Assembly: GCF_900177515.1 (NCBI RefSeq)
Contig: NZ_FXAK01000009.1
Span: forward strand, 248,001-312,000
Direction: 5' to 3'
Origin: Azospirillum oryzae
GTDB lineage: Bacteria; Pseudomonadota; Alphaproteobacteria; Azospirillales; Azospirillaceae
Length of the DNA: 64,000 nt
Shown: positions 24,770 through 33,654 of the stretch, piece after piece
Layout of the letters: each line of letters opens with the position of its first letter
Numbering within the stretch: the first letter of the stretch is position 1
Position numbers and translations under genes: made by a program
The notes under the pieces: model-generated
Seen by the model: the letters and a program-made list of their open reading frames with translations, nothing else
What the model was told of the DNA's origin: nothing
The model's database searches: none

Positions 24770-26488
24770 TCACGCGCGCAACGCTTTCGAGAAGCTCTGC
24801 GCCGCCCCTTCCAGCCGCTTGGTCTCGCTGCCGAGCGATTGTGCGGCGGAGAACATGCTTTCCGCAACCGCGCCGGCCTGTTCAGCAGCCTGTGCAACCT
24901 CGGCAATCGCTGCGCTGACCGCGCCGGCCGTGCCGGCGGTATCCTGAATGTTGCGGGCGATCTCGCGCGTCGCCTCGTCCTGCTGGGTGACGGCGTCGGC
25001 GATCTCCTGCGCCATGCGGCACACCTGCTCCAGGCTGCCGCCGATTCCCTGGATTGCGCCGACCGCGCCGTCGGTGGCGCTGCGGATGGTCGCGATCTGC
25101 TGGGTGATGTCCTCCGTCGCCCGCGCGGTCTGGTTGGCAAGGTTCTTGACCTCCTGCGCCACCACGGCGAAGCCCTTGCCCGCCTCCCCGGCGCGGGCGG
25201 CCTCGATGGTGGCGTTCAGCGCCAGCAGGTTGGTCTGGCTGGCGATGGCGTTGATCAACCCGACCACCTCGCCGATGCGCTGCACCGCCTCTGCCAGGCT
25301 GGCGACGGTGGCGGAGGAGCGGTCGGCCTGTTCGACCGCGGCCGTGGTCATGGCGACGGAACCGCGCACCCGCTGGCCGATCTCGGCAATGGAGGCCGAC
25401 AGCTCCTCGGTGGCGGCGGCGACCGCCTGGACGGTCCCGGCTGTGCGGGCGGCGGCGGCCGAGACCTCCTGCGTGCCGCCGATGGTCCGGCTGGAGGAGT
25501 GCGCCAGTTCCTGCCCAGTGCGGTGCAGCGTGCCGGCCCGGCCGGCAAGGGCGGCAGCGAGTGCGCCGATCTCCGCCTCGAAGGAGCGGAGGTTGCGTTC
25601 CAGCTCCTCCTGGCGCTTGCGCGCCTGTTCGGCTTCGGCGCGTTCACGGTCGCCCGCAGCCCGCAGCCGGACCAGCCCGTCGCGGAACACGCCGACCGTG
25701 CCGGCCATGGCGCCGATCTCGTCGCGGCGGCCGACCGATGGCACCGCGCTTTCCAGGTCACCGCCGGCCAGCCGCTCCATGTAGGCGGCCAGCCGGGCCA
25801 GGGGATGGACGATGCGGCGATGGGTGAACCACAGGAACAGCCCGGCGATGGCGACCAGCAGCACCAGCGCCACGCCGCCGCCGGTCAGCACCGTGCCGTT
25901 CAGCGTGGCGATGCCCTGGCGGTTGGCTTCGCCGAGAGCGGCACGCGCCCGCGTCAACTCGCCGTTCAGCGTCCGCATGGCGGCCACCGCCGGCGCGGTG
26001 TCGAATGCGGCGGTGCGGGCCAGCCGGTCGAGCGGTGTGTGCGCCGCCACCGCGGCCTCCGCCTCCGTCAGCTTGGTCTCCATCTGCGCCAGCGCCGCGG
26101 CGACGGTGTCGAGCGCCACGCCCTCGGCCGTGCTCAGTTCACCGGCATAGCGATAGACTTCCAGATTGGCGATGGCGGATTTCAGGCTCTGCCGCATCTC
26201 GGCGGCGCGGGCCGGATCGCCGGTCAGCAGATAGTCGCCGAACCGGTGGATCACCCCGCCGAACCCCAGCGCCCCGCGCAGGTCGGACAGGGCGTCGGCC
26301 TTGGCCGCGGCCCCCAGGTCGTAGGCGTTCCAGCGCTCGTCCACCTGCCGGATGCCCTGCACGGTGACGATGCTGACCGCCAGGACCAGCAGCAGCACGG
26401 CGACCAGCCCGGACGAAAGCAGCCAGCCGAGTTGGGCGATCCGCCGATGGCCGCGGGAATCGGGAGTGGCGGGATGCGTGGTGGTCAT
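24770..26488 (-). CDS. Methyl-accepting chemotaxis protein
   Basis: Chemoreceptor of 572 residues: membrane segment near 20-42, periplasmic sensor of about 145 residues, second segment near 190-212, HAMP, then a signalling domain whose hairpin tip matches the family (GEVVGLINAIASQTNLLALN, then EAARAGEAGKGFAVVAQEV). It relays ligand binding to CheA/CheW. The start ATG at 26488 overlaps the DoxX stop by 4 bp, so it is translationally coupled to the bufferin genes. Placement suggests it senses the same stress, perhaps a metal, which is unusual for this operon type. The sensor region has no motif I recognise beyond resembling that of the GGDEF-EAL neighbour. Confidence 0.92.
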   Translation of the reverse strand: MTTTHPATPDSRGHRRIAQLGWLLSSGLVAVLLLVLAVSIVTVQGIRQVDERWNAYDLGAAAKADALSDLRGALGFGGVIHRFGDYLLTGDPARAAEMRQSLKSAIANLEVYRYAGELSTAEGVALDTVAAALAQMETKLTEAEAAVAAHTPLDRLARTAAFDTAPAVAAMRTLNGELTRARAALGEANRQGIATLNGTVLTGGGVALVLLVAIAGLFLWFTHRRIVHPLARLAAYMERLAGGDLESAVPSVGRRDEIGAMAGTVGVFRDGLVRLRAAGDRERAEAEQARKRQEELERNLRSFEAEIGALAAALAGRAGTLHRTGQELAHSSSRTIGGTQEVSAAAARTAGTVQAVAAATEELSASIAEIGQRVRGSVAMTTAAVEQADRSSATVASLAEAVQRIGEVVGLINAIASQTNLLALNATIEAARAGEAGKGFAVVAQEVKNLANQTARATEDITQQIATIRSATDGAVGAIQGIGGSLEQVCRMAQEIADAVTQQDEATREIARNIQDTAGTAGAVSAAIAEVAQAAEQAGAVAESMFSAAQSLGSETKRLEGAAQSFSKALRA

Positions 26489-27009
26489 GGGCGGTCTCCA
26501 TTCCGACGGCGGCTGAGGCAAAGGAGCCAGTGGTCGAGCGACAGCCGTCCACCGCCACGCAGAATCAAGCCGGTGAGCAGCAGCATCCAGAAGTAATGCT
26601 GCGGGTTGCTGAAGGCCGGGTTCTCGGCACCCAGCACGAACTGGATCACCAGCGCCATCGCCAGCAAAGGCACCGCCGCCAGCCGCGTCGCCAGCCCCAG
26701 CACCAGCAGGACCGGCATGGTCAGTTCGGTGGCGGCGGCCAGCAGCGCGGCGACGTCCGCCGGCAGCAACGGCACGCGGTATTCCTCCTGGAACAGGAAG
26801 AGCGTCGCTTGCCAGTCGCCGATCTTTTGCAGGCCGGAGCGGAAAAAGATCGGCGCCATCGTCAACCGAACCGCAAGGTCGAGCAGCGGTACGGCATGGC
26901 GGTCCAGCCATCCGGCGAGGTGGTCGCGAATCTCCGGCAGTCGGCCGAACCGGGCGGGGGGCTGTCCGAACCTTGCGGACGATGACCGCGGCAACGGCGA
27001 TGACGTCAT
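26485..27009 (-). CDS. DoxX-family membrane protein
   Basis: Small integral membrane protein of 174 residues with about four hydrophobic helices and the DoxX pattern APIFFRSGLQKI near 52-63. DoxX proteins are frequent partners in bufferin/Hvf-type operons encoding an MNIO enzyme, where they are suspected to act in membrane redox or metal handling. It overlaps bufC by 4 bp at its start and the chemoreceptor by 4 bp at its end, so all three are translationally coupled. No catalytic residues can be assigned. Confidence 0.85.
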   Translation of the reverse strand: MTSSPLPRSSSARFGQPPARFGRLPEIRDHLAGWLDRHAVPLLDLAVRLTMAPIFFRSGLQKIGDWQATLFLFQEEYRVPLLPADVAALLAAATELTMPVLLVLGLATRLAAVPLLAMALVIQFVLGAENPAFSNPQHYFWMLLLTGLILRGGGRLSLDHWLLCLSRRRNGDRP

Positions 27010-27833
27010 GGGTCGATCCCTTCAGGTCGGATGACGGCAGGTCGGGTGACGGAAGGCGGCCGGTCCAGCGCGAAGCCGGCAATCAGGCGGTTTTGCAGCA
27101 GTAGCGCCAGCAGGGATTGCAGGTCGGCGCCGGCAGCGGTCTCATCTCCTGCCGCCTCGTCCAGGGTGGCGCCGGCCAGCAGCCGGCACGCCAATGCCCC
27201 GTCGGCTGCCGTCAGCCGGGCGCAGCGCACTTCGCCTCCGCCGCTGCAGCCGTCTTCGTCCACGGGACTGCGGCCGACCAGCACCGCTTCCTGCACCGGC
27301 AGCGGGACGGTGCCACCGTCCTTCCACAGCGCATGGATGGTCCAGCCCGACCGCACCAGCTGCAGCGACGGGTGCGGAACCAGCCGCAGGGATCCCGCCT
27401 GTTCCGGCGGGATTGCGGCGAGCCGGGCGAGGTCGAGCGGTTCGGCATCGGCGGCGAACAGCGCCTCGTGCATCGCCCAGTCGAGCCGGGCGAGATCAGG
27501 CACCCAGGGCGGTAGGCCCTCAGTCAAACTGCAGTCGTCCAGCCAGTCGGCGAAGCCGGCGCCATAGCTCCACAGCATCGGCAGGCGGGGCGGCGCCTCC
27601 GCCGCGAACCGGCAGGCGAGCGTGGTGAAGCACTCCTCGCCCAGGGCGCGGCACAGGGTGGGATAGGCATGGCCAAGGACGGCGGCCAGCGATCCCATCA
27701 CCGTGTTGCGGTAGACCGCCAGCCGCCCGGCCGGCAAATCCGGCCTCAGCGCCGCAGCCACCGCCGGATCGCCGCGCAGCAGGAAGGCGGCGAAGTCACG
27801 CTGGAGTCCCGCCAGTTTCACGTCAGCCGGCAC
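27006..27833 (-). CDS. bufC: BufC/HvfC-like partner protein (DUF2063 family)
   Basis: Protein of 275 residues. The N-terminal region LQRDFAAFLLRG followed by GRLAVYRNTVMGSL and AYPTLCRALGEE is characteristic of the DUF2063 partner of MNIO enzymes. In characterised MNIO systems the partner recognises the precursor peptide and presents it to the enzyme. It overlaps bufB by 11 bp and doxX by 4 bp. The C-terminal half (about 130-275) is less conserved. No membrane segment. Confidence 0.83.
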   Translation of the reverse strand: MPADVKLAGLQRDFAAFLLRGDPAVAAALRPDLPAGRLAVYRNTVMGSLAAVLGHAYPTLCRALGEECFTTLACRFAAEAPPRLPMLWSYGAGFADWLDDCSLTEGLPPWVPDLARLDWAMHEALFAADAEPLDLARLAAIPPEQAGSLRLVPHPSLQLVRSGWTIHALWKDGGTVPLPVQEAVLVGRSPVDEDGCSGGGEVRCARLTAADGALACRLLAGATLDEAAGDETAAGADLQSLLALLLQNRLIAGFALDRPPSVTRPAVIRPEGIDP

Positions 27834-28716
27834 AATGGACCTCCGGCATTCTCAGTTTTTGCATCGTCGCATCGAGCAGCCGTTGCGCCCTGCCCGCTTC
27901 TTCCAGCAGGCCGTCGAGCGGCGGCAGGTCGTTGTCCCATTCGATCAGCACCGGCCGCGGGCCGATGCGCTCCAGCACGTCGGCGTAAAGCGCCATCACG
28001 GTGGCGCCGACGGCGCTGCCATGGTCGTCGACCAGCAGTTCCTCGCCGCCGATGGTCATGCGGGCGTGACCGGCCAGATGCAGTTCGCCGACCGCGTCCG
28101 CCGGGATGGCGTCGAGCCACGCCGAGCGGTCGAAGCCGAGATTGACCGACGAGACGTAGAGATTGTTGATGTCCAGCAGCAGGCCGCAGCCGGTGCGGGC
28201 GGCCAACTCCGCCAGGAATTCGGCTTCGGGAATGGTGCTGTCGGCGAAGGCGATGCAGGCCGCCGGGTTCTCGACCAGGATGCGCCGGCCGAAAACGTCC
28301 TGGGCATGGTCGATGTTGCGGCAGACCCGCTTCAGGCTGTCCTCGGTATAGGGCAGCGGCAGCAGATCGTTGAGATAGGTCGCGTCCGTGACGCTCCAGG
28401 ACAGATGTTCGGAGATCAGACCCGGTTCCAGCCGGTCGTAGAGCGCGCGCAGCCGCATCAGGTGGTCGGGATCGGGCCCGCCGGCGCTGCCCAGCGACAG
28501 GCCGACGCCATGGCAGCTGACCGGCCGGTCGCGTCGGACCCGCAGGATGCCGGCCAGACGCGGCCCGCCTGGAACAAGGTAATTCTCCGGATGGATCTCG
28601 ACCCAGGGGATCGGGGAGCCGGCCGCGACGAACGCCTCCCGGTGCGGCTCGCGCAGGCCGATGCCGGCGGCGACCGGCACCGGCCGGGGGAGCGTGGAGG
28701 ACGCTGCCACGGCCAT
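27823..28716 (-). CDS. bufB: BufB-type multinuclear non-heme iron oxidase (MNIO, DUF692)
   Basis: Protein of 297 residues of the DUF692/UPF0276 TIM-barrel family. Recognisable stretches are GIGLREPH at the N-terminus, WVEIHPENY, SCHGVGLSLG, EHLSWS, LVENPAACI and GLLLDINNLYVSS; these supply the His, Glu, Asp and Asn ligands for the iron cluster. MNIOs oxidise cysteines in partner peptides; in bufferins they convert cysteine-containing stretches to metal-binding heterocycles. It lies 4 bp after bufA. The ATG at 28716 is chosen; an upstream start at 28749 would overlap bufA. The substrate is presumably BufA. Confidence 0.9.
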   Translation of the reverse strand: MAVAASSTLPRPVPVAAGIGLREPHREAFVAAGSPIPWVEIHPENYLVPGGPRLAGILRVRRDRPVSCHGVGLSLGSAGGPDPDHLMRLRALYDRLEPGLISEHLSWSVTDATYLNDLLPLPYTEDSLKRVCRNIDHAQDVFGRRILVENPAACIAFADSTIPEAEFLAELAARTGCGLLLDINNLYVSSVNLGFDRSAWLDAIPADAVGELHLAGHARMTIGGEELLVDDHGSAVGATVMALYADVLERIGPRPVLIEWDNDLPPLDGLLEEAGRAQRLLDATMQKLRMPEVHCAG

Positions 28717-28720
28717 GGCT

Positions 28721-29023
28721 TCAGCCCTTCTTCTTCGGGTTGGCGCCATCGAACGGCTTCAGCGATCCCATTTCCGTCTCGCAGGTGCCGGACTTGACCA
28801 GCTTCCAGTCGCCGCCGTCATAGGTCAGGTTGGTGTTGCCGGCGCAGGAATGCAGGCCCTTGGCGTGGGCGCAGCCATTCTCGCCAGGCTTGGCGATGCC
28901 ATAGCATTTTTCCATGTTGGACTGCGCGGCGGCCGGGCCGGCCATCAGGGTCAGGGCGCCCGCCAGCGCGCCGGCGATGGGGAGCAGGGCCAAAGTCTTG
29001 GTGGCGGTCTTGGTCGCGGTCAT
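28721..29023 (-). CDS. bufA: BufA-type bufferin precursor (DUF2282)
   Basis: Protein of 100 residues with a long signal peptide (hydrophobic 11-28, cleavage probably after AAA at 31-33) and four cysteines in the mature part at 40, 51, 60 and 81, in the contexts EKCYGIA, NGCAHA, HSCAG and GTCE. This is the DUF2282 pattern of bufferins, secreted ribosomal peptides whose cysteines are modified by the MNIO enzyme so that they chelate copper. It is the first of the tightly spaced genes, 71 bp after the peroxiredoxin. The C-terminal tail ends in KKKG. Metal specificity cannot be read from the sequence. Confidence 0.9.
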   Translation of the reverse strand: MTATKTATKTLALLPIAGALAGALTLMAGPAAAQSNMEKCYGIAKPGENGCAHAKGLHSCAGNTNLTYDGGDWKLVKSGTCETEMGSLKPFDGANPKKKG

Positions 29024-29094
29024 GGACGGATTCCTCTCTGCATGGATGGACCGGCCGCGGGGGATGGCCGGTTGCGTGGAATGGCCGGCGTCGA

Positions 29095-29760
29095 TCAGGA
29101 CACCGGCACGCGGTCGTGCAGCAAGTCGACGAGCGCCTGCGGCTCCGGGCGTTGGGTGAAGTCGGCGTCGATGGCGGCAAAGCGGACGACGCCGCTGGGC
29201 GACAGCAGGTAGGTCGCCGGGATCGGCAACTGCCAGGGCTCCCCGGGCGGGCGGCCCTGGCGGGCGTTGAGGTCGAGCCCGCGGTCGCGGTAGAGGTCGC
29301 GCAGTTCGTCCGGCACACGGAAGACGAGGCCATAGCTGCGCGCCACCACCGCACCGCGGTCGGACAGGATGTCGAAGTCGAGCGCGTTGCGCTCCGCCAA
29401 CGTCAGGCTGTGGTCGGGCAGTTCGGGCGATACCGCGACCAGCCGGGCGCCACCGGCGATCAACTGCGGCAGCGCCATCTGCATGGCCCTGAGCTGGGCG
29501 CAACAATAGGGACACCATTCGCCGCGGTAGAACAGCAGGACGACCGGTCCCCGCTCCAGCGTTTCGTACAAGGATACGGTCCGGCCAAGCTGGTTGGGCA
29601 AGGCGAAGTCTGGAGCCTGGAGTCCGGGGCGCAACGCCCCCAGTTCGACCCCGCGCGCCTTCAGGTCGGCGATCACCCGGTCCATCATCGCCATCACCCC
29701 CGGCGGCAGGGTCTTTCCGGCCTGCGCCCGGATGGTGCGGAGTTGGCGTTGAAGACGCAT
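29095..29760 (-). CDS. Peroxiredoxin-like (AhpC/TSA) protein
   Basis: Thioredoxin-fold peroxiredoxin-like protein of 221 residues. The reactive region is FYRGEWCPYCCAQL with Cys83 and Cys86; GLQAPDFALPNQLGRTVSL precedes it as in AhpC/TSA redoxins. It probably reduces peroxides or acts as a thiol oxidoreductase in the cytosol; no signal peptide is seen. ATG at 29760 chosen: the frame extends upstream but into the divergent regulator's promoter. It is 71 bp upstream of bufA on the same strand, so it may head the same transcript, and it is divergent from a LysR gene that likely controls it. Confidence 0.85.
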   Translation of the reverse strand: MRLQRQLRTIRAQAGKTLPPGVMAMMDRVIADLKARGVELGALRPGLQAPDFALPNQLGRTVSLYETLERGPVVLLFYRGEWCPYCCAQLRAMQMALPQLIAGGARLVAVSPELPDHSLTLAERNALDFDILSDRGAVVARSYGLVFRVPDELRDLYRDRGLDLNARQGRPPGEPWQLPIPATYLLSPSGVVRFAAIDADFTQRPEPQALVDLLHDRVPVS

Positions 29761-29845
29761 CGGGCAATTCCCTGTCGGCGTGTCCGTTGACCCAATCCTG
29801 TCAAAAGCCGGACTTGCGAAACATAGGGGGACACGCACAATATCT

Positions 29846-29860
29846 TTGCGCAGAACGCAA
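29846..29860. promoter_or_regulatory. Inverted repeat between peroxiredoxin and LysR genes
   Basis: TTGCG-CAGAA-CGCAA, 5-bp arms, lies in the 138-bp divergent gap about 40 bp before the LysR start. Dyads of this kind (T-N11-A type) are typical LysR binding sites. Not tested further. Confidence 0.4.
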
Positions 29861-29898
29861 GAATGCGCCCGGGCCGATCGGGATATGGAGGGGACGGC

Positions 29899-30834
29899 AT
29901 GGACCGGCTGGACGATCTGACGGTGCTGGTGGAGGTGGTGGACTGCGGCAGCCTGTCGGCGGCAGCGGAACGCCTCGGTCTGTCCGCGTCGGCGATCAGC
30001 CGGCGGATCGCCCAGATGGAGAACCGGCTGGGCACCCGTCTGCTGGCGCGCACGACGCGGCGGATCGCGCTGACCGACGCCGGCGCCACCTTCTGCCTGC
30101 GGGCCCGCGCCATCCTGGCGGCGCTGGACGAGGCCGAACAGTCGCTGACCGAGATGGGCGAGGAGCCGCGCGGCACGTTGCGCGTCACCATGCCGGTGAT
30201 GTTCGGCCAGATGCGGGTGGCGCCGCTGCTGCCCTCTTACCTGCGCCGTTACCCCGGCGTGTCGCTGGAGGCCAGCCTGAGCGACCGGGTGCAGCGCCTG
30301 ATCGACGACGGGTTCGATCTGGCGATCCGCGCCGGGCGGCTGGCCGATTCCACCCTGATCGCCCGCCGCCTGCGGCCGCTGCGCCGCCATGTGGTGGCCA
30401 GTCCGGACTATCTGGAGCGCCGGGGCGTGCCGCAGTCGCCGTCCGACCTCTCCCGCCACGATTGCCTGACGCTGCTCTCGGGCTCCGGCCGGACGGAGTG
30501 GGAGTTCCTGGTCGGCGACCGGCGCGAAATCCTGCGCCCGGCCGGCAACTTCCAGACCGACAGCCTATGGCTGCTGCGCCATGCCGCGGTCGGTGGGTTG
30601 GGGCTGGCGCGTCTGGCCGACTTCATCGTCGAGGACGACATCCGCGCCGGCCGCCTGATCCCGGTCCTGACGGACCTGGAGGTGACGGACGAGGCCATCC
30701 ATGCCGTCTATCCGGCGACCCGTCATGTCTCGCCGAAGGTGCGCAGCTTCATCGAACATCTGCTGGCCGGGCTGAACGAATCGGGCGCCACGGCCCCGTC
30801 CGGCTCTTCGACACCCGCGGTCACGGGGCGATGA
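29899..30834 (+). CDS. LysR-family transcriptional regulator
   Basis: Regulator of 311 residues with an N-terminal winged helix (MDRLDDLTVLVEVVDCGSLS, then ERLGLSASAISRRIAQMENRLG) and a periplasmic-binding-like effector domain from about 90. It resembles the CrgA/DmlR subgroup often divergent from redox genes. The ATG at 29899 has GGAGGGGAC upstream; an open extension to 29863 lacks a better start. It is divergent from the peroxiredoxin/bufferin genes and probably controls them (inference). Confidence 0.9.
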   Translation: MDRLDDLTVLVEVVDCGSLSAAAERLGLSASAISRRIAQMENRLGTRLLARTTRRIALTDAGATFCLRARAILAALDEAEQSLTEMGEEPRGTLRVTMPVMFGQMRVAPLLPSYLRRYPGVSLEASLSDRVQRLIDDGFDLAIRAGRLADSTLIARRLRPLRRHVVASPDYLERRGVPQSPSDLSRHDCLTLLSGSGRTEWEFLVGDRREILRPAGNFQTDSLWLLRHAAVGGLGLARLADFIVEDDIRAGRLIPVLTDLEVTDEAIHAVYPATRHVSPKVRSFIEHLLAGLNESGATAPSGSSTPAVTGR

Positions 30835-30903
30835 TGCCGACCCGTTGAACTGAACCGCGCCGGGTTTCCTGCAGGCCCCATCTTCTGAGAGAGTGGGGTC
30901 ATC

Positions 30904-31173
30904 ATGACGAAACCTGCGTCACCCGAATACGCCCCTGAAGTGCGCGAGCGTGCGGTCCGGATGGTGTTCGAGCACGAAGGTGAGCATGCGTCGCAGTGGT
31001 CGGCGATCCGCTCGATCACGGCGAAGATCGGCTGCAATCCCGAGACGCTGCGGAACTGGGTCCGGCAGGCCGAGCGTGACGAGGGCAAACGACCCGGTCC
31101 GACAACAGACGAGCAGGAGCGGATCAAGGCGCTGGAGCGTGAGGTGCGGGAACTGCGCCAGGCGAACGAGCGT
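30904..31173 (+). pseudogene. IS3-family OrfA fragment
   Basis: The first 90 codons match IS3-type OrfA: YAPEVRERAVRMVFEHEGEH, SITAKIGCNPETLRNWVRQ, then the leucine-zipper region ERIKALEREVRELRQANE. The normal continuation (ILRKAS...) is missing and the frame runs into unrelated sequence; there is no OrfB. An IS3-type left end beginning TGAACCGCGCCGGG lies at 30851. So a truncated IS copy, with the right end lost. Confidence 0.8.
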
Positions 31174-31216
31174 GACTCAAGCCAAATGGCCTCCGGCAAA
31201 ACCGGAGCGGTTCATC

Positions 31217-31414
31217 ATGTCGGTGTCGAACTTCCAGTCGGGCACCGACAAGGTGCAGCTGACCGGTACGGCCTGGACGGGTGCGGACAAGAACGGCGAC
31301 GCGGCTCTGGCCTCGGCGACCAACGGGGTGAGCATGACCAACGAACTGGTCAGCCTGTCCTCGCCTGTCACCTCCATCATGACCTGCCTCTTCATCGAGC
31401 CCTCAGCTCGCTGA
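31217..31414 (+). pseudogene. Fragment resembling a Ca-binding/RTX-type C-terminus
   Basis: A 65-codon frame begins SVSNFQSGTDKVQLTGTAW. The F-x-x-GTDK-x-x-L pattern is common near the C-terminus of RTX-like secreted proteins. It directly abuts the broken OrfA and has no gene of its own upstream. Probably a displaced scrap; low confidence. Confidence 0.3.
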
Positions 31415-32195
31415 CATCCGAGCGCGCCCTACCACCGCCTCCCGGGTTTGTGACGCCTTCGTTTGCCACTGTGGCCGGAGCAACAGGGCATTGTTTGTGT
31501 ATTCATCTCGACTTTGCGCATTGTGGGTTATAATTCCTATTATGCGCCGATCCAGAAGGTGGCCTCGTCGGCGATAAAGGCGAGAGCCTCGTTGTGCCAC
31601 CGGACACTCGGGGATAAGCCACCAGGACAGGTATCGATAGCCGGTGCAGTTGTGGTAGATTAATTCTTTTGATCAGGAGCCGAGCTATCCGTTTCTATAG
31701 GTCAGCAGATGCTTTGGGTTCTCCAGCCAATCATGGCCCGAAGGTGAGACGCGAGGTCGCCGGTACTAGATTAAATGAATTGGCTTAGAAGCTGGATTTT
31801 TCGGGATTGTCATCTTCTCGTCCCGATTGCAAGGGTTAGCAGGGCAGAAAAGCCAGTCGCCGGAAACGGCGGCAGGCAAATCGAGCTTGTCCCGCGGGAC
31901 AATCAAGGCGGTGTCGACAAAATATGGCTCGTTGAAAGTTCTTTTTCGGAACGGTGGTGGATCACATTGAGGTTGCCGCTGATAAGTGGCTCTGCGACGT
32001 AGCGAAATAGGTTTCATGGACGACGGGGTGATCGGCCGTGAGGTCCACTGGATTTCTGTGTTCGTACACACTAAGCGAAGATATGCAATTTAGCCAGATC
32101 TGGTCGCAGTCTACGGCTACAACGTACGCTCGGTCTTGAATGGTAGGATCCGCCATCTAGGATTGTCCTAGGTAACTCATTTGGAGGTCAAAATC
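31415..32195. other. Gene-poor, less GC-rich patch
   Basis: No convincing gene. Base composition is visibly less GC-rich than the flanks. It contains one isolated copy of the IS terminal sequence found at 33822 and 37265 (see the repeat at 31508). A minus-strand stretch near 31850-31940 translates to FNEPYFVDTALIVPRDKLDL, faintly like an amino-acid-binding protein remnant. Reads as a scar of repeated insertion and deletion. Confidence 0.5.
31508..31522 (+). repeat. Solo copy of IS701-like terminal repeat
   Basis: TCGACTTTGCGCATT is identical to 15 bp of the terminal inverted repeat at 33822-33838. No transposase accompanies it, so it is probably the footprint of another, largely deleted copy. 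Confidence 0.55.
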
Positions 32196-33194
32196 TTGAT
32201 TGTTGCTTTAGTGGGATCGTCCTCCTTTGATCGATTCTTCAATCCAGCCCATGACGAGTTGCAACGGCGCGGCCATAGTGTGGCGCGGTTCTTAACGCGA
32301 AACGATCTGCTTGCCGCAGTTGACGCGCTGCAGTGTTTGGAAATCCTTGGGGCGTCCTCAAGCTTTACAGCCGACCGGGAGTTGTTTGCCAAGATGCCGC
32401 GTTTGCGCGCATTGGTTTCCCCGTTCACAGGAGTCGAAGGGTTCGATGTTTCGGCCGCGACAGCAAACGGCATACTCGTGGCGAATGGCCAAATTACGGA
32501 AAACTCCGTCAGCATGGCCGAGGCCGCAGTTCTCTTCACGCTGGCTTCGCTCTATGACCTTCATGGCACTGAGCGCTACCTTCGCGAAAACCTGCCGCGT
32601 CCCTCGCAGGTCCGTGCGCGGATGCTCATGGGAAGGAAAGTTGGCCTGATAGGCTTTGGCAAAATTGGACAGGCTATCGCGGAACGGCTGTCTGCATGGG
32701 GTGTGAGGCTCGTCGCCTCGGTGCGCACGACGCGACCGATGCCCGCATATGTCGCCGCGCAGAGCCTCGATGAGGTGCTCGCGACAAGCGATGTCGTTAT
32801 CATGGCGGCTTCGCTCAATCCTGAATCACGAGGAATGCTGGATCTTGACGCGTTGCGCCGGATGAAACCGGACGTGGTGTTTGTCAACATCACGCGGGGC
32901 GGCATCGTCCCCGACGATACGCTCGCCGCGCTCGCCGCAGAGCGACCTGCTATGCGCATCGCCCTCGATGTGTTCGACCCAGAGCCGCTGAAAGAGAATA
33001 GTCCGCTGCGCGACCTTCCAAACGCCATCCTTACCCCACACATGGTAGGACATACGGTAGAGTCTCAGATGCGCCTGCCGGAGGCATTCTGCGAGAACCT
33101 TCTAGCGGTGGCAGAGTGGCGGGTGCCTGAATACGTTGTCAATCCGTCTGTGATCGAAACGTGGCTGAGAAAACAGGACAGCGCACAGCTATAG
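32196..33194 (+). CDS. D-2-hydroxyacid dehydrogenase-like protein
   Basis: NAD-dependent oxidoreductase of 332 residues, D-isomer 2-hydroxyacid dehydrogenase family. The Rossmann motif is GLIGFGKIGQAIA; catalytic residues fit Arg in NITRGGIV, Glu in DVFDPEP and His in LTPHMVGHT. The start is a TTG at 32196 with GGAGGT seven bases upstream; the TTG at 32181 overlaps that ribosome site and is unlikely. Substrate unknown (glyoxylate, hydroxypyruvate and phosphoglycerate relatives share these motifs). It stands alone between IS debris, and its codons are less GC-biased than those of neighbours, so recent acquisition is likely. Confidence 0.85.
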   Translation: MIVALVGSSSFDRFFNPAHDELQRRGHSVARFLTRNDLLAAVDALQCLEILGASSSFTADRELFAKMPRLRALVSPFTGVEGFDVSAATANGILVANGQITENSVSMAEAAVLFTLASLYDLHGTERYLRENLPRPSQVRARMLMGRKVGLIGFGKIGQAIAERLSAWGVRLVASVRTTRPMPAYVAAQSLDEVLATSDVVIMAASLNPESRGMLDLDALRRMKPDVVFVNITRGGIVPDDTLAALAAERPAMRIALDVFDPEPLKENSPLRDLPNAILTPHMVGHTVESQMRLPEAFCENLLAVAEWRVPEYVVNPSVIETWLRKQDSAQL

Positions 33195-33654
33195 TTGCGA
33201 CGTAAGCGGTGTGAGCGCACCCTTCACCGATTCCCCGGGATCACCGCATGGATCTGTTGCGGCGGGCCTTGAAGTGTTCGCGAAGGTCGAGGATTGCCTT
33301 GGCCAGGGCTGGTAGTCGGCCTCGATGATAGGCGTTGTGCCGATCAGAAGAGGGTGCAAGGCCTGGAACGTGGTGTGTTCAGGCTTGTCCGGGTTGGTCA
33401 TGCTCTTCCAGGCGCGCGGTGCCAGCCAGGTTGCCATGAGGAAGCCTAAGGACCAGAAGATCGGGTCCAAGCCTCCGGCATGGTGGGGCGGCAGTTGCGG
33501 CTGGTAGCGATAGGGAAATTGCGCCATCGTTTCCGACAGGTGGTCCCGGACCAGGAGCTTGAACCGATCCTCGAGGCGGACATTATTCCGTGGGCACCGT
33601 CAAGTTGGCGGCGGCGGGATTGCCGGGGGCGGTCGGGCTGGGTACGGTAGGGGC
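33195..33654. other. Intergenic region with IS debris
   Basis: No gene I can support. A minus-strand frame (33189-33527) has no recognisable family. Near 33593 the sequence GGCACCGTCAAGTT may be the left end of the IS6-like element whose transposase stub follows. Confidence 0.35.

Noticed and set aside
33189..33527. Minus-strand 112-codon frame between the dehydrogenase and IS6 stub
   Set aside because: No recognisable family, overlaps the dehydrogenase end and lies in IS debris; could be a decayed gene but cannot be supported.
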